From Saprospiraceae bacterium (GTDB lineage: Bacteria; Bacteroidota; Bacteroidia; Chitinophagales; Saprospiraceae): DNA of 64,000 nucleotides. The notes below the pieces were generated by a model. The model saw only the letters and a list, made by a program, of their open reading frames with translations, was not told the DNA's origin and ran no database searches. Shown here in pieces: positions 56,930 to 64,000 of this stretch (position 1 is the first letter of the stretch; the number at the start of each line of letters is the position of its first letter). The stretch spans positions 124,001 to 188,000 of the forward strand of contig JADKCF010000005.1 of assembly GCA_016714765.1 (NCBI GenBank), in the 5' to 3' direction. The position numbers and the translations under genes are program-made.

Positions 56930-58474
56930 ATGTCAATACCTAAGGAACCGCGGCAGTTGATGATCAACGTTATGTACCTCGTACTGACCGCGCTATTGGC
57001 ACTCAACGTATCTGCTGAAATCTTTAACGCCTTTGATATGGTGGACAAAGGTCTCGTAAAAGCAAATGATGCATTGGATGCTGCTAACAAGGAAATTCCC
57101 GCTCAAATCAAGAAGAGTGCTGAAAAAGGACCACAATTTAAAGTGTATGCAGACAGAGTAGATGTAGCTTCACAAATTTCAAAAGAAGGAACGGAATATA
57201 TCGCAGGCATCAAACAATTTTTGCTGGATAAAACCGGAGGACTGGAAGAAGTAGAAGGAAAACAGCAGCTCAAAGGACTGCGTGATTATGATGCAACCAC
57301 GAGATTACTGGTAAATGAAGGAAAAGGTGAGGAGCTGAAAGCTAAAATTCTTGAAACAAAGGATAAATTTTTAGCCTTGGTAGATAAAGACGATCAGGCT
57401 TCATTTGCTGCTAAATTACCTTTGAACATCGATGATGAAACATGGAAATCATCCACGACAAAAAGAGCAAACTGGTCTGACTTTACTTTCGGCCATATGC
57501 CTTTAGGTGCATGTATGCCTATTTTCTCTAAATTTTCGAATGATGTAAAGAGTTCTGAAGCAGCTGTACTCAATTACCTTGCAGGTAAAGTGGGTCTTAC
57601 CGAAGAAGTGGTTTTAAACCAATTCAGAGTTGTTTCGTCTCCTAAAAAATCATATGTCATCAGAGGTGAAAAATTTGAGACTGAAGTGTTTTTGTCAGCA
57701 TCAGCCGACAAAGCCAGTAACACAGGCATCAAAATTTCAGTAAACGGAGCAAACTTACCTGTAAATGCTGAGGGTGCTGCTTCATGGTCTACCACTGCCG
57801 GTGAGGTGGGTGTTAAGAAATATGAGGCTGTAGCCAGTGTTTATAATCCTGTAACCAAGGAAACAAAACAGTACAGACAAGCTTTCGAATACGAAGTAGG
57901 AGAAAGATCTGTAACCATATCTGCTGCTAAAATGAACGTATTTTACATAGGTGTGGATAACCCAGTAGAAGTTTCTGCTGCGGGTGTGCCTTCGGCTCAA
58001 ATCAAGGTTTCTATGGATGGTGGTACCATCAACAGAAATTCTGAAGGTAGCTACACTGTAAATGTCAATAGCCCAGGTAAAGCTACTGTAAAAGTAAGTG
58101 CACCAGGTATGAATGGTAGTAAAGAATTCAGAGTTAAAAGAATACCTGACCCAACTCCATTATTAGGAGGAAAGGAAAAAGGTGGTTCTATAGGTAACGG
58201 TACTTTCAAAGCGCATGGTGCATTATTACCTATGTTGTTGGACTTTGATTTTGATGCAAAATGTAACCTTGCCGGTTTTACATTGGTAAGAGTAGCTAAG
58301 AGACAAGACCCGGAAGTAGCTGCCAATCAGGGAGCTTCTATTCAGGGAGGTGCAAAAAACCTTCAGAATAAAGCCACTCCTGGAGATAAATATGTATTTC
58401 AGGATATCAAATGCAAGTGCCCTGGAGATGGTGCAGCACGAAATCTAGGCCAGTTGGTTTTTGATATTCAATAA
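56930..58474 (+). CDS. gldM: T9SS motor/periplasmic protein GldM
   Basis: 514 residues. N-terminal membrane helix (about 13-35, MINVMYLVLTALLALNVSAE) is followed by a large periplasmic part of four domains. It contains the family pattern PRQLMINVMYLVLTALLAL and a C-terminal CKCPGDG with three Cys. GldM links the GldL motor to the GldK/GldN rings. Frame intact. Confidence 0.93.
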   Translation: MSIPKEPRQLMINVMYLVLTALLALNVSAEIFNAFDMVDKGLVKANDALDAANKEIPAQIKKSAEKGPQFKVYADRVDVASQISKEGTEYIAGIKQFLLDKTGGLEEVEGKQQLKGLRDYDATTRLLVNEGKGEELKAKILETKDKFLALVDKDDQASFAAKLPLNIDDETWKSSTTKRANWSDFTFGHMPLGACMPIFSKFSNDVKSSEAAVLNYLAGKVGLTEEVVLNQFRVVSSPKKSYVIRGEKFETEVFLSASADKASNTGIKISVNGANLPVNAEGAASWSTTAGEVGVKKYEAVASVYNPVTKETKQYRQAFEYEVGERSVTISAAKMNVFYIGVDNPVEVSAAGVPSAQIKVSMDGGTINRNSEGSYTVNVNSPGKATVKVSAPGMNGSKEFRVKRIPDPTPLLGGKEKGGSIGNGTFKAHGALLPMLLDFDFDAKCNLAGFTLVRVAKRQDPEVAANQGASIQGGAKNLQNKATPGDKYVFQDIKCKCPGDGAARNLGQLVFDIQ

Positions 58475-58498
58475 ATTATAACTTTAAATATTCTTACA

Positions 58499-59410
58499 AT
58501 GAAGTCGTTTCTTAATTTTCTTGGACTGGTTTTGATTTTGGGCTTGACAGCAGACAATGTTGCAGCACAGGAGAAGAAGCCTGCTGCAGTCGGTGCTGCA
58601 GAGGAAGTAAAAACAGAATCTTCTACACCTTCGGAAGATGTTTTTGTCGATGATATCGTCAATAAAAGGATTGTAGTTGAAAATAAATTGATGGCAGCAC
58701 AGCCTATCAGAGAAGCAGATATTTCCTGGGAAAAAAGAGTGCAAAGAGTGATTGATTCCCGTGAGAAACTCAATTTGCCATTCAGAAGTCAGGAGTTGAA
58801 TTTGTTTACAGTTCTCAAGACAATGATAACCAATGGTGAAATTACGGCTTTCAGTGATGAACAATTTAAAAACGTACTGCCACCTGCAGAAATAGAAGGT
58901 AAAATGATCAAGATGGATACATCTGTGACATTGGATCCCGATACTTACGAAGAAAAAATTGTTATTGCAAGAAATGATATCAACTGGGAAGATATTTATC
59001 AGTATAGAATTAAGGAAGTTTGGTATTTTGATAAGCAAAGATCTGTAATGGATGTAAGAATCTTGGGAATTGCCCCTATTTATCAGAGTCCGAAGGATAA
59101 AGAAGCCGGTATACCCCCAGCACCTATGTTCTGGATTTATTATCCTGAATCCAGAATGCCAATGTCAAAATTCAGAGTTTTTAACGAAGAAAATGATATT
59201 GCTCCTATGACCTGGGCTGACTTATTTGATACAAGAGTGTTTTCAAGCTATATCTACAAACGTTCAAATGTATTAGATTACAGACTTAAAGACTTCTTTG
59301 TACCTGATCCTGATGATACAGAAAATAGAGCCGGAATTGATATGCTTTTACACTCAGAGAAAATAAAAAATGAGTTGCTCAATTTTGAGCATGATCTTTG
59401 GGAATATTAA
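58499..59410 (+). CDS. gldN: T9SS protein GldN (PorN)
   Basis: 303 residues. Signal peptide about 1-24 (LGLVLILGLTADNVAAQ). Family features ISWEKRVQRVIDSREKLN, FRVFNEENDIAPMTWADLFDTRVFSSYIYKRSN and IKEVWYFDKQRSVMDVRILGI. GldN forms the ring with GldK. Last gene of the operon, followed by an intrinsic terminator. Confidence 0.93.
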   Translation: MKSFLNFLGLVLILGLTADNVAAQEKKPAAVGAAEEVKTESSTPSEDVFVDDIVNKRIVVENKLMAAQPIREADISWEKRVQRVIDSREKLNLPFRSQELNLFTVLKTMITNGEITAFSDEQFKNVLPPAEIEGKMIKMDTSVTLDPDTYEEKIVIARNDINWEDIYQYRIKEVWYFDKQRSVMDVRILGIAPIYQSPKDKEAGIPPAPMFWIYYPESRMPMSKFRVFNEENDIAPMTWADLFDTRVFSSYIYKRSNVLDYRLKDFFVPDPDDTENRAGIDMLLHSEKIKNELLNFEHDLWEY

Positions 59411-59425
59411 TTCTAAAGTAAAAAT

Positions 59426-59459
59426 AAAAATGGGAGGTTGAATACAACTTCCCATTTTT
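59426..59459 (+). terminator. Intrinsic terminator after gldN
   Basis: A 15-bp stem AAAAATGGGAGGTTG (59426-59440) and CAACTTCCCATTTTT (59445-59459) with one G-T mismatch and a T-rich end. Confidence 0.85.
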
Positions 59460-59523
59460 ATTTTATACCATTTACATTTGTATTTTTTTTAATTTATTAC
59501 CCCTTATTTAACAATTGATTGGT

Positions 59524-61050
59524 ATGGATATTAAAATAAAAACTGCATTAATTTCGGTGTATCACAAGGATGGTCTTGATGATATTATTTTAAAACTGGC
59601 AGAACATGGTGTGGTCATTTACACTACTGGCGGCACTCAGACTTTCATAGAATCATTAGGAGTCGCTGTTAAAAGGGTGGAAGACTTGACAGGCTATCCT
59701 TCCATTTTAGGGGGAAGGGTTAAAACTCTTCATCCTAAAGTATTCGGCGGAATTTTAGCGATAAGAGAGGAGGATCATTTATCTCAGCTCAAACAATATG
59801 ATATCCCACCTCTAGATTTGGTGATTGTCGATTTGTATCCTTTTGAAGAGACGGTATCCAGCTCTGTAGATGAGCAGGAAATCATTGAAAAAATAGATAT
59901 TGGTGGAATTTCTCTTATCAGAGCAGCAGCTAAAAACTTTAATGATGTGGTAGTCATTCCTTCCAGCAAACAGTATTCAGAGCTGTATAAAATCCTCAAT
60001 GAACAGTCAGGCATGGCTACTTTAGCCCAAAGAAGATATTTGTCGGCAGAAGCTTTTAAAGTGTCGTCCCATTATGACACTGCCATTTTCAATTATTTAG
60101 CTGATGATACCCAGCAGAAAGGAGTTTTCAAGCAAAGTATTTTACAAAGTGATGAATTGAGATATGGCGAAAATCCTCATCAGACTGGTATTTTCTTCGG
60201 TGACCTCAAAGAAGTTTTTGAAAAATTGTGTGGCAAAGAACTATCTTATAATAACCTGGTAGATATAGATGCCGCACTATACCTCATGAGAGAATTTGAG
60301 CATTCACCGCCAACATTTGCCATACTCAAACATACGAATCCCTGCGGAGTTGCCACGAGAGTGACCGTATCTGATGCATGGGATGCTGCTCTTGCTGCTG
60401 ATCCGGTATCTGCATTTGGAGGTATTCTTATAAGCAATCATACTATCGATTTGGTAGCGGCAGAAAAGATAGATAAGATATTTTATGAAGTATTAATTGC
60501 TCCACATTTTACCAACGAAGCTTTACACTTATTGGGCAGTAAGCCAAAGAGGGTATTATTGAAACTTAAAAAATATCCTTTGCAAACTCAAATGTTTAAA
60601 AATTTGTTAAACGGAGTGATTATGCAGGATGCAGATTTGATCACCGAGGGGTACGATGCTTTTGTGGTGAAAACTAAAACTATCCCGACGGATGATGAAC
60701 AAAAGGATCTTCTTTTTGCAATTAAGTGTTGTAAACATTTGAAATCAAATACAATAGTACTGGTAAAAGATGAGCAATTGCTGGGTATGGGGTGTGGTCA
60801 GACTTCGAGAATTGATGCGTGCAGGCATGCAGTAGAAAAAGCTAATCAATATGGTTTAAACCTGGAAGGTGCAGTGATGGCCTCAGATGCATTCTTCCCT
60901 TTTCCGGATTGCGTAGAACTGGTAGAGAAAGAAGGTATCAAAGCGGTGATTCAGCCGGGTGGATCTATCAAGGATCAGTTAAGTATAGACTATTGTGATG
61001 ATAAAGGTATATCTATGGTTTTTACGGGAATCAGACATTTTAAGCATTGA
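59524..61050 (+). CDS. purH: Bifunctional AICAR formyltransferase/IMP cyclohydrolase
   Basis: 508 residues, the usual length. Start ATG 59524 rather than TTG 59515. The N-terminal MGS-like domain forms IMP (KTALISVYHKDGLDD, TTGGTQTFIESLG, GGRVKTLHPKVFGG). The C-terminal AICARFTase domain uses formyl-THF (LRYGENPHQTGIF, LKHTNPCGVA). It catalyses the last two steps of purine synthesis. The stop overlaps the next start by one base (TGATG). Confidence 0.95.
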   Translation: MDIKIKTALISVYHKDGLDDIILKLAEHGVVIYTTGGTQTFIESLGVAVKRVEDLTGYPSILGGRVKTLHPKVFGGILAIREEDHLSQLKQYDIPPLDLVIVDLYPFEETVSSSVDEQEIIEKIDIGGISLIRAAAKNFNDVVVIPSSKQYSELYKILNEQSGMATLAQRRYLSAEAFKVSSHYDTAIFNYLADDTQQKGVFKQSILQSDELRYGENPHQTGIFFGDLKEVFEKLCGKELSYNNLVDIDAALYLMREFEHSPPTFAILKHTNPCGVATRVTVSDAWDAALAADPVSAFGGILISNHTIDLVAAEKIDKIFYEVLIAPHFTNEALHLLGSKPKRVLLKLKKYPLQTQMFKNLLNGVIMQDADLITEGYDAFVVKTKTIPTDDEQKDLLFAIKCCKHLKSNTIVLVKDEQLLGMGCGQTSRIDACRHAVEKANQYGLNLEGAVMASDAFFPFPDCVELVEKEGIKAVIQPGGSIKDQLSIDYCDDKGISMVFTGIRHFKH

Positions 61051-61775
61051 TGCATCTTGTAGTTGACATAGGGAATACCAGGGCAAAATATGCTGTTTTT
61101 GACGGGAAAGATATTGTATTTGCGGGTACTATACTGAAAAGGTTTTCTGGGTGTATAATGAAAAAAATACCTTCTGAATATATTTTGTCAGCTGCCATTC
61201 TGAGCAATACATCCCAACCTGATCCGCGTTTGCTTAATGCATTGGGCCAACTACCTGTTTTTATTCATCTGAGTCATCTCACAAAGTTGCCGATCAAAAA
61301 TCATTATGGCACCCCTGAGTCTCTGGGCAAAGACAGGCTGGCTGCTGCTGCGGGGGCTTTCGCTCGTATACCGGGCCAACAGACGCTGATCATAGATATG
61401 GGTACATGCATCACAATGAATTTTTTAACTGCATCAGGAGAGTTTACAGGTGGAAATATTAGCCCGGGTATCAGGATGAGGCTGAAAGCTATGCATAAGT
61501 TTACAGCCAAGCTACCTTTGGTGGATCCATTACTTCATGACGAATATTTTGCTACGACAACTGTTAAAGCTTTACAAAATGGAGCTGTAAAAGGCACATT
61601 TAGAGAAATTGACTCGTTTATAGAAGAAACAAGACTTAAATTTGGAGAAATTAACGTATTTTTAACCGGTGGAGATGCTAATTTCTTTGAAAGTTACTCA
61701 AAAAATAAGATATTTGTCGCCCCGAATCTTGTGTTGGAAGGCTTAAATGAAATATTAAAATATAATGTGGAATAA
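61050..61775 (+). CDS. coaX: Type III pantothenate kinase
   Basis: 241 residues from ATG 61050, overlapping the purH stop as TGATG. Makes 4'-phosphopantothenate in CoA synthesis. Motifs VVDIGNTRAKY (P-loop-like), GKDRLAAAAGA, IDMGTCITMNF and GGNISPG are clear. It overlaps the next gene by 11 bp, so translation is probably coupled. Confidence 0.93.
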   Translation: MHLVVDIGNTRAKYAVFDGKDIVFAGTILKRFSGCIMKKIPSEYILSAAILSNTSQPDPRLLNALGQLPVFIHLSHLTKLPIKNHYGTPESLGKDRLAAAAGAFARIPGQQTLIIDMGTCITMNFLTASGEFTGGNISPGIRMRLKAMHKFTAKLPLVDPLLHDEYFATTTVKALQNGAVKGTFREIDSFIEETRLKFGEINVFLTGGDANFFESYSKNKIFVAPNLVLEGLNEILKYNVE

Positions 61776-63108
61776 AATTGGTTTTTTAGTGGTGGTTTTC
61801 ATGAGTTTGACGATGACATTGTTATCGCAAGCAAATGATAATAGCCCTTATTCGAGATTTGGGATTGGAGAAATTACCGACAATAATTTTAATCATAGCC
61901 GTCAGATGGGAGGACTGGGTGCATCATATATTGATGGATATCATATCAATATCGTGAATCCTGCCAGTTACAGTTTTTTAAATGCTACTGCTTTTGATTT
62001 CGGTGTTTTTGCCAAACGAACCTGGCTTACTGAAAACAATACAACAAATAAGATATGGAGTGGCAATCTGGACTACCTTTCACTTGCTTTTCCCTTGCGT
62101 AACCCTATTAATGAAGTATATGACGGTGTCAAGAAGGATTATAAATTGGGCATGTCCTTTACTCTGATGCCACATTCATTTGTAAATTATAATATTGTTT
62201 CTGTCGATTCATTGGCAGAAACAGGGCCTTTCACTCGAAATTATGTGGGAAGCGGAGGTTCTTATAAGTTTATGTGGGGTAATGCTTTGAAATATAAAAA
62301 TGTGTCAGCCGGCGTCAATCTTGGTTATCTTTTTGGTAAATTGCAATACGATAACAAACTTATTTTTGGTTCTGATCAGTTTGCTTACAGTGATTTTTTT
62401 TCCACAGATTATAATGTCAAAGGGTTTTTGTGGAATGCAGGCGTTATTTACTCAGACATCATCAATAAAAAAGCGATCGAAAAAAACAAATCATTGGCTG
62501 CAAAAAGAATATCTGTAGGCTTGCATGCCAATTCAGCCACCGGCTTCAACACCTCTTACAATGTTAATCATAGGCTCGTACAGCAATTGTTATCAGGCAT
62601 TTTTAATATAGATACTATAAAAATTGTCAACAGTATCAAAGGAAAGGGTAAGTTGCCGGCAGAATTCGGTTTGGGCGCCACCTATTATTCAGGAGAGAAG
62701 TTTGTCATTGGAGCTAATTATGTCACCACATTGTGGTCTGAATACTTCAATGATGCTTCTAGCGAAACAAAAGGAAGTCTGACGGACGCCTCCAAAATCA
62801 GTGTTGGTGGATATTACAGGCCCAACTACAAGTCTTTTGATAATTTTTTTGAAAGAGTATATTATCGTTATGGAGTTTATTATAACAGGGACCCCCGTAT
62901 CATAAATAATGAGCAGCTGACTACTTATGGTTTTACTTTTGGTCTTGGTATGCCTTTTGTATATCAAAGAAAGGTATCTCATGTCAATCTTGGTTTGAAT
63001 GCAGGCATAAGGGGTGAAAACACACCAATATCTGAAAAATTTGTTAAAATCAGTTTAGGTGTAACTTTTAATGATGATGAATGGTTTTTAAAGAGAAAAT
63101 ATAATTAA
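61765..63108 (+). CDS. Outer-membrane barrel protein downstream of coaX
   Basis: 447 residues. Signal peptide about 1-22 (VVVFMSLTMTLLSQAN). The start NSPYSRFGIGE is a typical Bacteroidota outer-membrane protein opening. Beta-barrel of FadL/porin-like type with repeated aromatic strands. In many Bacteroidota coaX is followed by such a protein and a TPR protein, so the arrangement is conserved, but the function is not known to me. Confidence 0.8.
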   Translation: MWNKIGFLVVVFMSLTMTLLSQANDNSPYSRFGIGEITDNNFNHSRQMGGLGASYIDGYHINIVNPASYSFLNATAFDFGVFAKRTWLTENNTTNKIWSGNLDYLSLAFPLRNPINEVYDGVKKDYKLGMSFTLMPHSFVNYNIVSVDSLAETGPFTRNYVGSGGSYKFMWGNALKYKNVSAGVNLGYLFGKLQYDNKLIFGSDQFAYSDFFSTDYNVKGFLWNAGVIYSDIINKKAIEKNKSLAAKRISVGLHANSATGFNTSYNVNHRLVQQLLSGIFNIDTIKIVNSIKGKGKLPAEFGLGATYYSGEKFVIGANYVTTLWSEYFNDASSETKGSLTDASKISVGGYYRPNYKSFDNFFERVYYRYGVYYNRDPRIINNEQLTTYGFTFGLGMPFVYQRKVSHVNLGLNAGIRGENTPISEKFVKISLGVTFNDDEWFLKRKYN

Positions 63109-63139
63109 ATATCACAATTAACTAAACGCCGAACTTATT

Positions 63140-64000
63140 ATGAACAATCGATTTTCTAACTTTTTTGTTTTTTTGTTTGCTTCATTCCTTTCTCTCACTG
63201 CCAATGCGCAATGTGAAAACTGGATAGGTAAACCTAATCAGACGGATGCTGAAAACGCTCACTCCATTTACAGGCAAGCTCTGAAGGCTCATGATTACAA
63301 TACTGCATTTGAACAGTGGCAGATTGCTTTCAAATTGGCTCCGGCTGCTGACGGCAAAAGAGATTATCACTACACAGATGGAATCACTATGTATAAGCAT
63401 ATGCTTGCCAATGTCACTGATGAGAAAGTAAAGGCCGAGTATCACGCACAGATCATCAAGCTATATGATCAGGCGATTGCTTGCTATTTGTCAAAAAGCA
63501 TTACGACAAAAAATGGTACTGAAGAGGAACTCAATACCAAATTGGGCTATCTGTACGGTAGGAAAGCATATGATATGTTCTATACCATAAATTCGTCTTA
63601 TGATGACAATGTAGTAGCACTGGACAACTGTATAAAATATGCAGGAGACAATGCTGAATATGTGATATTTGATCCATATGCAAGTATTATTGTATACGAA
63701 TTTAAGGAAAAAAGAATGCCAAAAGATAAAGCGGTAGCTTTGTACAAAAGGTTAAATCAAATAGCTGAATACAATATTTCCAACAATGAAAAATTGGCAG
63801 AAGGATATCAGCAGGCACAGGCATCCATGGAAGGAAAATTTGCAGAAATAGAAAAGGATATTTTTGATTGCGATTATTTTAAGGAAAAGTTGATACCTGA
63901 ATACGAGGAAAACAAAGACGATCCCGCTACTTTAAAAAGAGTTCTGTTTACACTTAAGAGTCAGGGATGTTTAGATAGTGATCCTGTAGTCATTGCATTG
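63140..64000 (+). CDS. TPR-repeat protein, partial
   Basis: Read by hand: ATG 63140 opens 287 codons to the window edge with no stop. Signal peptide (FFVFLFASFLSLTANAQ), then helical repeats of TPR type (AENAHSIYRQALKAHDYNTAFEQW, KLYDQAIACYLSK). It is 31 bp after the OMP gene, so it belongs to the same operon. The end lies outside the window. Confidence 0.75.
   Translation, partial: MNNRFSNFFVFLFASFLSLTANAQCENWIGKPNQTDAENAHSIYRQALKAHDYNTAFEQWQIAFKLAPAADGKRDYHYTDGITMYKHMLANVTDEKVKAEYHAQIIKLYDQAIACYLSKSITTKNGTEEELNTKLGYLYGRKAYDMFYTINSSYDDNVVALDNCIKYAGDNAEYVIFDPYASIIVYEFKEKRMPKDKAVALYKRLNQIAEYNISNNEKLAEGYQQAQASMEGKFAEIEKDIFDCDYFKEKLIPEYEENKDDPATLKRVLFTLKSQGCLDSDPVVIAL

Overview
The window looks like a chromosome segment of a Bacteroidota bacterium. 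Evidence is the low GC, the repeated Bacteroidota -7 promoter element TAnnTTTG in front of many genes, a type IX secretion (T9SS) gene set (porP/sprF-like plus gldK-L-M-N), several secreted proteins with T9SS C-terminal sorting domains, and a six-subunit Na+-translocating NADH:quinone reductase. A member of Saprospiria is my guess for the lineage; the sequence alone does not prove it. Layout, left to right. 0-15.4 kb is a surface-protein locus on the minus strand: a partial secreted repeat protein, a NIPSNAP-like protein, an operon (T9SS protein, collagen-like fibre, lipoprotein), a YadA-head-like fibre, and an operon of response regulator, giant beta-propeller histidine kinase and a sortilin/BNR-type T9SS protein. 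Four of these transcription units carry the same 16-bp inverted repeat TCACATGATGATGTGA, 34-35 bp upstream of the -7 element. It looks like the operator of a regulon probably controlled by the local two-component system. 15.6-21 kb holds a CPBP protease, structured intergenic repeats, small membrane proteins, a broken GT-C glycosyltransferase and an FG-GAP-like T9SS protein. 21-30 kb holds katG (minus) and nqrABCDEF (plus), with terminators after both. 30-37.7 kb is accessory: a HipBA module with split HipA, a GlsB-like membrane protein, an orphan ATP-grasp enzyme, a damaged T9SS protein, dcd, trx, a PIN/DUF6364-type toxin-antitoxin pair and a lipoprotein. 37.7-39.8 kb is an ATPase-nuclease gene enclosed by two nearly identical 260-bp direct repeats. 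39.8-53.6 kb is mostly housekeeping: FAD/Fe-S oxidoreductase, DinB, recG, rbfA, two YceI proteins around a porin, ppx/gppA, OMPs and an MBL hydrolase. 53.7-59.4 kb is the T9SS core. 59.5-64 kb is purH, coaX, an OMP and a partial TPR protein. Sequence quality matters for reading this window. At least ten genes, including recG, nqrB, nqrE, katG and ppx, are broken by single-base indels, and most are repaired by adding one base to a short homopolymer. These are most simply assembly or sequencing errors. I annotate such genes as one coding region each and give the break points. No tRNA, rRNA or CRISPR array was recognised.
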